Source: CAYNDL01 sp964396115
Lineage (GTDB): Bacteria > Patescibacteriota > Andersenbacteria > UBA10190 > CAIZMI01
Assembly: GCA_964396115.1 (NCBI GenBank)
Contig: CAYNDL010000009.1
Coordinates: 1-26,954, forward strand
Length of the DNA stretch: 26,954 nucleotides
Reading direction: 5' to 3'
Shown piece by piece: positions 7,677 through 15,288 of this stretch; within the stretch, counting starts at the first letter, position 1; each line of letters opens with the position of its first letter. A program made the translations under genes and the position numbers. Under the pieces are notes generated by a model, which saw only the letters and a list, made by a program, of their open reading frames with translations, made no database searches and was not told the DNA's origin.

Positions 7677-8775
7677 ATTTTTCTAATCTTCCGTCCTTCA
7701 CTGAATAATAGTACGTCCCTTTATCAAGCTTAGGCAGAATCTTTTCATCGGCAGTAGAGGCAACCACTTGCTCCGCTTGGAGCGTGCTTTTGATGGAATC
7801 ACGATGCGCAGGGTCCAGTTCACTAAATACATCATCTAAAATATAGAGCGAACGAAAAGGAGACTGCTCCGTGGCATACTCTCCTTCAATCAAATGAAGA
7901 GCCAGCAGTAGTAACCGGCGTTGCCCCCTGGATAAAGCCGGTAAAACATCCCGTCCTTCGTGAGTGATCCTTAATACGTCTCTGTGGGGACCTATTAGGG
8001 TAGTTTGCCTCTCCAATTCCTTCTCTCTGATGGCCACGAAACGTGAATAAAGGAGCTCTGAGGTGATTTCCTGACCAAACCCTCCCACCACCCCTCCCAT
8101 GGACAAATTTACCTGCAGCCTTCGCCCCACTCCACCCAAGTCATCCAGTACTTCCGGCAGTCTACGATTTATTTTTTCCACAAACCCTTTGCGAATTTCC
8201 CAAATACGGATCGCGGGTAAAATAATCGCTTCCGTCCATGCCCTGAGTTCTTCATGAAAAGTCGATTTCATTTGGTTTTTGAGCAAATAGTTCCTTTGCT
8301 TCAAAAGATGCTGAAACTGGAGAAAGAAAGTGCGATAACGTAAGGATTGCAACAATAACCCCCGACTCATAATGCGACGCCGCCCGGCAGCTGAATCCAA
8401 TAAATATTCTTCTTGGGGAAGAAAAAGGACAACGGGCGGAATCACACTGCCCCATTCAGCCTGCTCCTTTTCATTGAATAATCTCTTCCGATTAATCTTT
8501 CCTCCGTCTACCCGAACATTTGTTGCAACATTTTCATTATCAAGAACTGAGCGAACCTTCGTTTCGGTTTCGCCCCATTTGATTAAGTTGCTAATTTTCC
8601 CCCTAAAGGAAACCCCTTGCAGATTAAACACAATTAGCTCAAGCAGATTGGTTTTGCCCGCACCATTTGGCCCAACAAAAACAGTCCAGCCTTCAGCTAA
8701 TTCCGCTTCTACAAAACTATAATTGCGAAAATTTTGGGCGGCTATTCTGGAAAGGTGCGGCCGCTTAACCTCCAT
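7663..8775 (-). CDS. recF: DNA replication and repair protein RecF
   Basis: An SMC/ABC-like ATPase that helps load RecA at gaps. Walker A is GPNGAGKT (35-42), the ABC signature LSRGQ is at 281-285, and Walker B with the D-loop is LYILDDVFSELD (310-321). The opening LSRIAAQNFRNYSFVEAEL and the TLIGPHRDVL segment (259-268) are classic RecF. At 370 residues it is full length. It starts one base after the dnaN stop codon and overlaps dciA at its 3' end, so it belongs to the dnaA-dnaN-recF-dciA series. Confidence 0.96.
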   Translation of the reverse strand: MEVKRPHLSRIAAQNFRNYSFVEAELAEGWTVFVGPNGAGKTNLLELIVFNLQGVSFRGKISNLIKWGETETKVRSVLDNENVATNVRVDGGKINRKRLFNEKEQAEWGSVIPPVVLFLPQEEYLLDSAAGRRRIMSRGLLLQSLRYRTFFLQFQHLLKQRNYLLKNQMKSTFHEELRAWTEAIILPAIRIWEIRKGFVEKINRRLPEVLDDLGGVGRRLQVNLSMGGVVGGFGQEITSELLYSRFVAIREKELERQTTLIGPHRDVLRITHEGRDVLPALSRGQRRLLLLALHLIEGEYATEQSPFRSLYILDDVFSELDPAHRDSIKSTLQAEQVVASTADEKILPKLDKGTYYYSVKDGRLEKYGIN

Positions 8776-8776
8776 A

Positions 8777-9874
8777 TCAAGTCTTTATCGGCATTATTAG
8801 GGCTAAAGTCTTCTCATTAACATCTTCAGGCTCAAGAAGCGCAGGGACCGAAGGATTCGTAAGCCCCAAACGCACTCTTTCCCCGGGTACTGTATTCAGA
8901 GCATCAATAAGAAATCGTGGATTAAAGTTAATCTTTACAGTCTCTCCTTTAACCTCTGCAGGAACTTCTGAAGCAGTTTCCCCAATTTCTTGCGCAGTGG
9001 CCATGATTCGAACACCTTGATTACCTGATTCAACTAACACACTATTTACCTCCCCATAGCTAAAAACGCTTGCTTGCCGTAATGCACGCAAAAGATCGAA
9101 CCGGAGCACTGAAGCTATTGTTTCAGATTTCGCTGGAATAATCTGCTTATAATCAGGATAATTACCTTCAATCAAACGAGAAACAAGGCTCGTTGAAGCC
9201 GTTTCAACTAAAGCCTGCCCATCCGCCAAGGTTACCTTCACATTATCTTCATTGTCCAAGATCCTTTTTATTTCTTGCGCTGCCCTTAGCGGCAAAATCA
9301 CGCGAAAATCATCAACAGAAACATCCTTAAGAACTATCTGTGACTCAGCAAGGCGATAAGAATCAGTAGCGGCAATAGTTAAAACATTACCTTTTGCTTC
9401 CCATAGTACCCCCGATAATTCGGGACGAGTGTCGTCCATTGCAGCGGCATAAATCACCCTGTCTAAAGATTCACCAAGTTGTTTTGCATTTACAATAAAC
9501 TGTTTACCATCATTTACCGTGGGAATAAGCGGGAAATTTTCAGCGATCTCCCCTTGAAATGAAGCGTGTGCCGATCCACAAGTTATTGTTAAAGCACCTT
9601 CCCTTGTTTCCAAATTAACGTGTTCATTTGGAAGGTTCTGCACATATTCCGCCAACTGTTTCAAGGGGATGGTTGTCGCCCCCTCTCCATCCACTCTTCC
9701 TGTTATCCATGTTGAGATACCAACTTCCAAATCTGTTGCAGAAAATTTCAAACGACCTCGTTCAGTTTTCAATAAAACATTACGCAGGATGGGTAACGCA
9801 GGGTTCCTTCCAGCAATACCACTAACACTCTTTAATGCTTTTACTAAATGTTCTTTTGTGCAGGTGAATTTCAT
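8777..9874 (-). CDS. dnaN: DNA polymerase III beta sliding clamp
   Basis: The clamp ring tethers the replicative polymerase and many repair enzymes to DNA. The N-terminus MKFTCTKEHLVKALKSVSG with PALPILRNVLL and FSATDLEVGI, the middle RPELSGVLWE and ATDSYRLAE, and the C-terminal LALIMPIKT are diagnostic beta-clamp landmarks. Length, 365 residues, is normal for three clamp domains. It has one of the few good Shine-Dalgarno sites in the window (GAGGA four bases before ATG). It lies downstream of dnaA across the putative origin and directly upstream of recF. Confidence 0.97.
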   Translation of the reverse strand: MKFTCTKEHLVKALKSVSGIAGRNPALPILRNVLLKTERGRLKFSATDLEVGISTWITGRVDGEGATTIPLKQLAEYVQNLPNEHVNLETREGALTITCGSAHASFQGEIAENFPLIPTVNDGKQFIVNAKQLGESLDRVIYAAAMDDTRPELSGVLWEAKGNVLTIAATDSYRLAESQIVLKDVSVDDFRVILPLRAAQEIKRILDNEDNVKVTLADGQALVETASTSLVSRLIEGNYPDYKQIIPAKSETIASVLRFDLLRALRQASVFSYGEVNSVLVESGNQGVRIMATAQEIGETASEVPAEVKGETVKINFNPRFLIDALNTVPGERVRLGLTNPSVPALLEPEDVNEKTLALIMPIKT

Positions 9875-10146
9875 TTTATCCTCAATACCTTTCTACAGTA
9901 GTTAGTTATTTTTAATAATCTCTTTTGTTTGTGCTGTTGGTATTGTGGATTTGTGGATATGCCTATTTTTTGGCTTACTTGTGCTGTTATTTGCTTGTAC
10001 GATTCTTAACAGACTGTGGATTAATAGGTGGGATTTGTGGGGTCTTGTGGATACTTATATTTCTTCCTGTTAGTTACTTTCTTGTTGTCCACATTAATTT
10101 TGATACTTTCCCTGACCTCTACACAAGTTTATCCACAAACTTGTAC
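9875..10146. other. Candidate replication origin (oriC) between dnaA and dnaN
   Basis: Several DnaA-box-like 9-mers cluster here. A perfect box TTATCCACA is at 10129-10137; near matches are TTGTCCACA (10085-10093) on the + strand, and on the minus strand TGTGGATTT (9944-9952), TGTGGATAT (9952-9960, sharing one base with the previous one), TGTGGATTA (10015-10023) and TGTGGATAC (10046-10054). The part nearest dnaN (9884-9940) is AT-rich and contains GTAGTTAGTTATT (9898-9910), which resembles DnaA-trio repeats of a bacterial unwinding element. The dnaA-oriC-dnaN order is like that of the Bacillus subtilis unwinding site. Lines sampled by eye suggest strand composition changes in this neighbourhood. 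Confidence 0.75.
9879..9883 (-). promoter_or_regulatory. Shine-Dalgarno site of dnaN
   Basis: On the minus strand GAGGA lies four bases upstream of the dnaN ATG. It is notable because nearly all other genes here lack such a site. Confidence 0.6.
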
Positions 10147-11556
10147 TCAGGCGTATATTTTCTGGCGAATAAGAGTTATGTCTTGTTTCAAAGTCTCATC
10201 AGTTTCTAGGTCTTCTTCAATCTTCTCACATGCGTGCATAGCTGTTGTGTGGTCTCTTCCCCCAAAAGAAGCACCTATTGTCGGAAATGAACTGCCATTA
10301 TCTTTTCTTAAAAGGTACATTGCAACCTGGCGAGGTCTAACAATCTCTTTTTTCCGACATTTACTGAATAGATCTGTATGAACAATATTGTAGTAACCAC
10401 AAACTGCCTCGATTATCTTGTCTACGTGAACTGCTTTCTTTTTCGGCGGTTCAATTACCGAAGAAAGGATTGATTTGGCTGTCTCAAGTGTGATAGTTGT
10501 GCCATTGAGTTGGTTAATGGCTAAAACACGGTTTAGTGCACCCTCCAGTTCCCTGATGTTGTGGGCAACGTGGGTAGCAATGTATTGCAAAACATCGCGT
10601 GGAATGCCGACACCTTTCTGCTCGCATTTTTTTTCAAGAATAGCGATCCTTGTTTCTAGGTCTGGCATGCTGATATCGGCGATCATGCCACCCTCGAATC
10701 TTGAACGTAGACGATCCTCTAGAGTAGGAATATCCTTTGGCGGACGGTCACTACTGATAATTATTTGTTTACTCAAGCCGTATAGTTCGTTAAAGGTGTG
10801 GAAGAATTCTTCCTGGGTTTTTTCTTTGCCTGCCAAGAACTGAATATCATCAATGATCAATACGTCCACTTCTCTGTATTTTGACTTGAATTGTGCCTGC
10901 GAACGGTTAGAGATCGAAGTTATCATCTCGTGGGTAAACTTTTCGCTCGTCAGGTAGACCACCCTTTTCCCGTGTTCAGAGAGGATGGTATTGCCAGTAG
11001 CCTGCAGCAGATGCGTTTTACCGAGCCCTACCCCACCATAAAGGAAGAGTGGGTTGTAAGTGCTTCCGGGCTTTCTAGCTACAGCCTGACAAGCCGCGAA
11101 AGCTAATTCATTGTTAGCGCCCACTACGAACGAATCGAATGTATAACGGAGGTTTAAGTTGGAATCAGCGTTGTACTCTTCCTTTGTTGGCAATTGGCTT
11201 TTAACAGGAATAGGCGCGGGTATTTCTGGAGAAGGGATAGACGTTCGTTTTGTAAGCATTACAGATGTCCCCGCGATTGACCTGCTCGCGCTCGCGTAAC
11301 TCGCCGTAACTTCGTAATTAATAACCTGAACACCGCCATCAATTCTTTGCAGGGCAGTCAGGATAATTGGGTGGTACTTGTTTTCCAACCATTCCCGATT
11401 AAATATGTTGGGGGCGTAAATCGTGATAGTCCCATCTTCATTTCTTTGTAATCTCGTATTTTTGAACCAAGTGTCGAAGTTTGCACGGCTGACTGCCAAT
11501 TCGATTTCGCCCAATGCAATCTTCCAAATTTCGTCTTCGGGGAGGTTTGTATTCAC
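10147..11556 (-). CDS. dnaA: Chromosomal replication initiator DnaA
   Basis: The AAA+ initiator that binds DnaA boxes and melts the origin. Domain I spans about 1-83 (IWKIALGEIELAVSRANFDTWF), a short linker follows, and the AAA+ domain has Walker A GGVGLGKT (174-181), Walker B VLIIDDIQF (Asp236, Asp237) and sensor/box VII arginine region LEDRLRSRFEGG. Domain IV ends with GGRDHTTAMHACEKI (432-446), the DNA-binding signature. Length 469 is normal. The start is GTG at 11554-11556; a strong extended -10 element lies only seven bases upstream, so the mRNA probably begins at or one base before the start codon. DnaA-box-like sites lie on both flanks, suggesting autoregulation. Confidence 0.97.
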   Translation of the reverse strand: MNTNLPEDEIWKIALGEIELAVSRANFDTWFKNTRLQRNEDGTITIYAPNIFNREWLENKYHPIILTALQRIDGGVQVINYEVTASYASASRSIAGTSVMLTKRTSIPSPEIPAPIPVKSQLPTKEEYNADSNLNLRYTFDSFVVGANNELAFAACQAVARKPGSTYNPLFLYGGVGLGKTHLLQATGNTILSEHGKRVVYLTSEKFTHEMITSISNRSQAQFKSKYREVDVLIIDDIQFLAGKEKTQEEFFHTFNELYGLSKQIIISSDRPPKDIPTLEDRLRSRFEGGMIADISMPDLETRIAILEKKCEQKGVGIPRDVLQYIATHVAHNIRELEGALNRVLAINQLNGTTITLETAKSILSSVIEPPKKKAVHVDKIIEAVCGYYNIVHTDLFSKCRKKEIVRPRQVAMYLLRKDNGSSFPTIGASFGGRDHTTAMHACEKIEEDLETDETLKQDITLIRQKIYA

Positions 11557-11783
11557 AGCGAGGATTATAGCACAAGCAAAAAAATGGGAAGTAGCAAGAA
11601 AGTGGAAAATGCTGTGGACATCATGTGGATAGAGAGTGCTGATTTGGTGGAAAGGAAAAAATATTTGGCTTGGTACTGCTGTAAATGGATGTGTGTAAAT
11701 AAAATCATTTTATCCCCAATTTTTCTGGAGGAATTGATTAATTTACTAATAAACGTTACCCTTTAGGGGAATTATTTATAGCA
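11557..11783. promoter_or_regulatory. Divergent dnaA/rpmH control region with DnaA-box-like sites
   Basis: This AT-rich gap separates the leftward dnaA and rightward rpmH operons. It contains TGTGGACAT (11613-11621), TGTGGATAG (11624-11632) and TTATCCCCA (11710-11718), each resembling a DnaA box with one or two mismatches. They lie upstream of the dnaA -10 element and could serve autoregulation or a second lobe of the origin. An obvious rpmH promoter was not found; TTATTTATA just before rpmH is a weak -10 candidate. Confidence 0.5.
11564..11572 (-). promoter_or_regulatory. Extended -10 promoter element of dnaA
   Basis: On the minus strand the sequence reads TGCTATAAT, a perfect extended -10 element, followed by seven bases and then the GTG start of dnaA. 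The -35 position has no good match. Transcription normally begins about seven bases after the -10 hexamer, which would give a leaderless or nearly leaderless dnaA mRNA. Confidence 0.6.
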
Positions 11784-11927
11784 ATGAAGAGAACATACCA
11801 ACCAAAGAAGCGAAAGCGGATCAAGACTCACGGTTTTCGGAAACGTTCACTTACTCCTGGTGGGAGAAAAGTGCTGAAGAGACGCCGGAAGAAAGGTCGT
11901 GCCCGTTTGACGATTGGCAAGCGGTAA
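11784..11927 (+). CDS. rpmH: 50S ribosomal protein L34 (bL34)
   Basis: A 47-residue, extremely basic protein beginning MKRTYQPKKRKRIKTHGFRK and ending LTIGKR. The MKRTYQP start and the G-F-R-K-R segment are invariant hallmarks of bL34. It is the first gene of the rightward block and is followed four bases later by rnpA, the arrangement found next to the origin in most bacteria. The start lacks a Shine-Dalgarno sequence at usual spacing. Confidence 0.96.
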   Translation: MKRTYQPKKRKRIKTHGFRKRSLTPGGRKVLKRRRKKGRARLTIGKR

Positions 11928-11931
11928 GCAA

Positions 11932-12276
11932 ATGCTGCCGCGGCACCATAGACTGCGCTTACAAAAGGACATCGCAACGGTAAGACGGCGGGGGCAATCC
12001 GCAAGAGGCGAGCTTTTTATGGCGCGTGTACTTCCCCGAGGGGAGCGCGCCTTAGCGTCGCGTTTGGCTATTGTTGTAAGCAAGAAAGTGTCAGCCAAGG
12101 CTACAGAACGCAATAAGGTGACGCGCTGGGCGCGTGAGGTTTTTGCAGAAATACTGCCAAAGGTAATTGTGCCATCTGATGTTGTGCTGGTCGCACACAG
12201 GCAGTTCCCTGCTTATTCCTTCGACGGTAGTAAAAAAGATATTGAAAAAATAGTAGAGAAGCTTAAGCTGCTCTAA
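11932..12276 (+). CDS. rnpA: Ribonuclease P protein component
   Basis: RnpA is the protein subunit that assists the RNase P RNA in maturing tRNA 5' ends. The start MLPRHHRLRLQKDI is the classic beginning, and the RNR-like motif appears as ERNKVTRWAREVF (59-71) where the family usually has RNR-x-(K/R)-R. The central SRLAIVVSKKVSAKA is also typical. The frame is open upstream to a TTG inside rpmH, but the ATG at 11932 gives the correct 114-residue length and leaves a four-base gap after rpmH. One base separates it from yidD. Confidence 0.93.
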   Translation: MLPRHHRLRLQKDIATVRRRGQSARGELFMARVLPRGERALASRLAIVVSKKVSAKATERNKVTRWAREVFAEILPKVIVPSDVVLVAHRQFPAYSFDGSKKDIEKIVEKLKLL

Positions 12277-12277
12277 G

Positions 12278-12517
12278 ATGCGTTTTTTACTGTACGTGAT
12301 CTCCATCTATCAAAAGACTCTTTCGCCAGACCATGGCTTTATCCGTGGTTTTTTCCCTTATGGTGCATGCCGTTTTGCCCCAACTTGTTCCGAATATGCG
12401 AAAGAAGCGTTTAAATGTTATGGTTTTTGGCGTGGATTAGGAATGAGCTTAAAGCGTGTTTCCAAGTGCCACCCCCTCCACCCAGGGGGATATGACCCAG
12501 TCCCAAAGAAGAATTAA
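12278..12517 (+). CDS. yidD: Membrane protein insertion efficiency factor YidD
   Basis: A 79-residue protein with the diagnostic CRFAPTCSEYAKEAF and KCHPLHPGGYDPVP motifs, and the opening LYVISIYQKTLSP. YidD is an amphipathic peripheral membrane protein thought to assist YidC-dependent insertion. It lies between rnpA (one-base gap) and yidC (14-base gap), the standard order. The insert FIRGFFPYGA between the two halves is slightly longer than in E. coli. Confidence 0.95.
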   Translation: MRFLLYVISIYQKTLSPDHGFIRGFFPYGACRFAPTCSEYAKEAFKCYGFWRGLGMSLKRVSKCHPLHPGGYDPVPKKN

Positions 12518-12531
12518 TAATTTTATATCAA

Positions 12532-13257
12532 ATGATCGGACAATTATTTAATACAGTCTTATACCAACCTTTGTTTAACGCTCTCATCCTCATTTATGAA
12601 AGGTTTCCTATACACGACTTAGGTATATCTATAATTATCCTCACAACGATTGTCCGGTTGATTCTCTATCCTTTGGTGGCACGTCAGTTCCGTTCGCAAA
12701 AGGCCCTGAGTTCCTTACAGCCAAAATTACTGGAGATCCGAAAAAAGTTTCCAAACAAAGAGGAACAGACAAAAAAGACCCTGGAGCTTTATAAAGAAGA
12801 AGGGATTCACCCTGCTTCCGGTTGCTTGCCTTTATTGATTCAACTCCCCGTCCTAATTGCATTGTACCGGGTGTTTTTCGACGGCTTAAATCCTAGTGCA
12901 TTGTCTGCCTTGTATTCTTGGGTTCCGCGTCCTGAATCAATCAATCCGATAGCCTTTGGGTTTCTTAATCTGGCCGCGCCGAATGTTTTTCTCGCCCTGG
13001 TGGCTGGAGTTGCCCAGTTCGTGCAAACAAAAATGATGTTGCCTAAACAAGTTCCTTCTGATAAAAAGTCGGGAGAGCCTGATTTTGCTTCCATGATGAA
13101 CACTCAGTCTCTCTATGTAATGCCGATCCTAACAGTAGTCATCGGATTACGTTTCCCCGCTGGCTTGTCACTATATTGGGTTGTCACGACTCTCCTTGGA
13201 ATTTTGCAACAGACCCTTATTAATAAACAATATGAGCAAAAAACCTCAGCAAAGTGA
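12532..13257 (+). CDS. yidC: Membrane protein insertase YidC/Oxa1
   Basis: YidC inserts and folds inner membrane proteins, with or without SecYEG. This is the short form (241 residues) with five hydrophobic segments (about 31-50, 97-115, 140-168 in part, 194-207 and 209-226) and without the large periplasmic domain of Proteobacteria. Arg42 in the first core helix (LTTIVRLILYP) corresponds to the positively charged groove residue. The hairpin between helices is the charged, coiled-coil-like stretch QPKLLEIRKKFPNKEEQTKKTLELYKEE read in two parts (63-80, 81-90). No lipoprotein-type signal is present. Its last 26 bases overlap jag. Confidence 0.95.
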   Translation: MIGQLFNTVLYQPLFNALILIYERFPIHDLGISIIILTTIVRLILYPLVARQFRSQKALSSLQPKLLEIRKKFPNKEEQTKKTLELYKEEGIHPASGCLPLLIQLPVLIALYRVFFDGLNPSALSALYSWVPRPESINPIAFGFLNLAAPNVFLALVAGVAQFVQTKMMLPKQVPSDKKSGEPDFASMMNTQSLYVMPILTVVIGLRFPAGLSLYWVVTTLLGILQQTLINKQYEQKTSAK

Positions 13258-13759
13258 TCTGAAGGATGAACTTCCTTCGAAAGTAATAAAGATAGCGGAA
13301 GATCTTTTATCTCGTGTCGGTGTTCCAGCAACAGTCTTTTGTCGTGATCATCGGCACGATGACCCTCCCCACTTGTGGGTAGAGGTGCTTACAGAGCATA
13401 GCGGACTTTTGATCGGTGAACGAGGGACAAATTTGCGCGCTCTGGAACATATTCTGCGTCTTTTACTGCGTGATACTTTGCCGAAGGATTGTCGCTGTTT
13501 ACTGGACGTAAACACATACCGGTTACGCAGAATCGAATTCTTAAAGAAACTTTCTCGTGATGCCGCACGGAAAGCGGTTCAATCTCACCATGCGATAACA
13601 CTTGAACCGATGCCTGCTATGGAACGCAGGATTGTACACGTAACTCTACTTGAAGAAACTAGTGTAGAGACAACAAGTGTGGGGATCGATCCCAATAGAA
13701 GAGTAATTATCCGACCCCGTGATCCAGTTCTTGCGGCAGCAGGGGTATATAAGGAATAA
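13232..13759 (+). CDS. jag: RNA-binding protein Jag (KhpB), lacking the Jag-N domain
   Basis: A KH plus R3H RNA-binding protein. The KH domain carries the GxxG loop LLIGERGTNL (Gly62, Gly65) and the R3H domain carries ERRIVH with Arg132 and His136. KhpB binds many mRNAs and is tied to cell-elongation control in Firmicutes. The protein is 175 residues and starts directly before the KH domain, so the usual N-terminal Jag-N domain is missing. The ATG at 13232 is chosen; the upstream in-frame TTG at 13181 would overlap yidC much further and adds residues without character. A strong terminator follows ten bases after the stop. Confidence 0.9.
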   Translation: MSKKPQQSDLKDELPSKVIKIAEDLLSRVGVPATVFCRDHRHDDPPHLWVEVLTEHSGLLIGERGTNLRALEHILRLLLRDTLPKDCRCLLDVNTYRLRRIEFLKKLSRDAARKAVQSHHAITLEPMPAMERRIVHVTLLEETSVETTSVGIDPNRRVIIRPRDPVLAAAGVYKE

Positions 13760-13768
13760 ATCAAACGG

Positions 13769-13795
13769 AAAACAGGGCGCCTAGCCCTGTTTTTT
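13769..13795 (+). terminator. Intrinsic terminator after jag
   Basis: The stem is ACAGGGC (13772-13778) and GCCCTGT (13784-13790) with the loop GCCTA, flanked by an A-run and followed by a run of six T (13790-13795). It ends the rpmH-rnpA-yidD-yidC-jag block and separates it from the polysaccharide locus. Confidence 0.9.
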
Positions 13796-13836
13796 CGATC
13801 TTCCCTGTCTGCCGTCTTGTACATTACTCTCAAATC

Positions 13837-15288
13837 ATGGCTACATTACCCGCCAAACTATTTACAGGTACTGCCGTTTCAGTGGTCGGGCGTGTCATTG
13901 GTACGGTGGTCTCTGTTTTGACGGTAGCAGTAATGACCCGTTCGCTAGTGAATAACTTGGGCTCGGATACAGGAGTCGCAGCATATGGGGTCTATGCGGC
14001 AGTCATGGCCTTTTTAGCCATTGCCACATCATTGGCAGACGCTGGGTTATATTTGATCTTTACTCGCGAAGCTTCGCGTGATGGCGCCGACGAGAAGGCC
14101 CTTTTGGAGACAGCCTGGTTTCTTCGGTTAATTACCACGGTTATTGCGGTTGGAGTTGCACTGTTTGTTGCGTTTGTTCTCCCCTACAACAACGGCATAA
14201 AAATCGGGGTTCTAATCGGGGTTTGGGGGATGGTTTTCCAGTTAGGAAGCCAATTATTTATGGGTGTATTCCAGAAACGTTTACAGCTTCTGGCCCCTGC
14301 GTTAGCTGAAGTTTTTGGCCGATTGGCACAGTTCGTGGCCGTTGTGATATTTGCATACTTCGGTGGCCAAACCATGTCCTTTTTGTGGGCGTTTGTAATC
14401 GGTGCCGTCGCCACCTTCCTAATAAATATATATTTTGCCAGAAGATTAGTGAGGTTTAGCTATTGGGTAAAACCAGACAAAAAAATTATTCGGATGTTTG
14501 TCAGGGAGGGATGGCCGATGGCGGTTTCTCTTATTCTTTCCATGGTCTTCTTTAAGATAGACTCTGTGATGCTTGCTTTGATGAAGGCACCGCAGGATGT
14601 GGCTTATTATTCTTTGGCTTATAAAGTTTTGGAAAGCCTTCTTTTCTTCCCAGCAATGATCGGCGGGATGCTGCTTCCTCTTTTTTCGAGGGTGAGTACG
14701 AAACAAGCGGTAGATGCAAAAGACACACTGAAGGCATCGGGAGATCTTTATCTGATCGGTGCGATTCCCCTTTGTTTTTCACTGTGGGTTGGGGCACCAT
14801 GGATTGTACAATTTCTTGGAGGCGATTCATTTTCTTCCGCCGTCATCCCCCTTCGCGTCCTAGCGTTAGCCTTGGGAATGTTGTTTTTTGGCAACTTGTT
14901 TGGGAATTTGATTGTGGCAATAGGTGAGCAGAAGAAACTTTTGTATATATATGCATTTCTGACTTTTTTTAATATTGCTTTGAATCTAATCTTGATCCCC
15001 CGTTTTTCTTTTTATGGCGCAGCTTTTGTTACATTGTTTACTGAATTCTTATCAGCTTCATTGGCAGCATTAGTTCTTTATAGAAATAAATTGTTTATTG
15101 GGACGGAGAGGACGTTTCGGGTTGTGTTGGCGGGAGGACTTATGGTCACAGTGTATTTGTTGCCAATTTCTGGGTTACTAAAATTCCCCCTGGCAATTAG
15201 TGCGTTTATCTTTTCGTTGATTTGGTTGAACATTTTTCCAATTAATAAAATAAAAAACACTATTACGGGAGGCATAAATGAGGCCTGA
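13837..15288 (+). CDS. Polysaccharide flippase (Wzx/MurJ-like, MOP superfamily)
   Basis: A 483-residue integral membrane protein with about 12-14 hydrophobic helices and the N-terminal pattern LFTGTAVSVVGRVIGTVVSVLTVAVMTR seen in oligosaccharide flippases of the MATE/MOP superfamily. The helix pair around YYSLAYKVLESLLFFPAMI and the half-way SLADAGLYLIFTREAS are typical of Wzx-type transporters, which move lipid-linked glycans to the outer leaflet. It opens a glycosyltransferase operon, overlapping the next gene by 11 bases. The transported sugar cannot be told from sequence. MurJ is a possible alternative but the company of glycosyltransferases and ligases favours a surface-glycan flippase. 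Confidence 0.88.
   Translation: MATLPAKLFTGTAVSVVGRVIGTVVSVLTVAVMTRSLVNNLGSDTGVAAYGVYAAVMAFLAIATSLADAGLYLIFTREASRDGADEKALLETAWFLRLITTVIAVGVALFVAFVLPYNNGIKIGVLIGVWGMVFQLGSQLFMGVFQKRLQLLAPALAEVFGRLAQFVAVVIFAYFGGQTMSFLWAFVIGAVATFLINIYFARRLVRFSYWVKPDKKIIRMFVREGWPMAVSLILSMVFFKIDSVMLALMKAPQDVAYYSLAYKVLESLLFFPAMIGGMLLPLFSRVSTKQAVDAKDTLKASGDLYLIGAIPLCFSLWVGAPWIVQFLGGDSFSSAVIPLRVLALALGMLFFGNLFGNLIVAIGEQKKLLYIYAFLTFFNIALNLILIPRFSFYGAAFVTLFTEFLSASLAALVLYRNKLFIGTERTFRVVLAGGLMVTVYLLPISGLLKFPLAISAFIFSLIWLNIFPINKIKNTITGGINEA
15267..15272 (+). promoter_or_regulatory. Shine-Dalgarno site of the first glycosyltransferase
   Basis: GGGAGG lies five bases before the ATG at 15278, inside the end of the flippase gene. 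It is the strongest Shine-Dalgarno match in the window and fixes the start. Confidence 0.7.

Noticed and set aside
9925..10209. Hydrophobic open frame of 94 codons over the dnaA-dnaN gap
   Set aside because: The frame crosses the DnaA-box cluster and the end of dnaA; T-rich DNA makes Leu/Phe/Tyr-rich shadow products of this kind.
11584..11766. Open frame of 60 codons in the dnaA/rpmH gap
   Set aside because: It covers DnaA-box-like sites in an AT-rich control region and the product resembles nothing.
13181..13231. TTG start giving a longer Jag
   Set aside because: The added 17 residues come from the end of yidC in another frame; ATG at 13232 gives a compact protein starting just before the KH domain.
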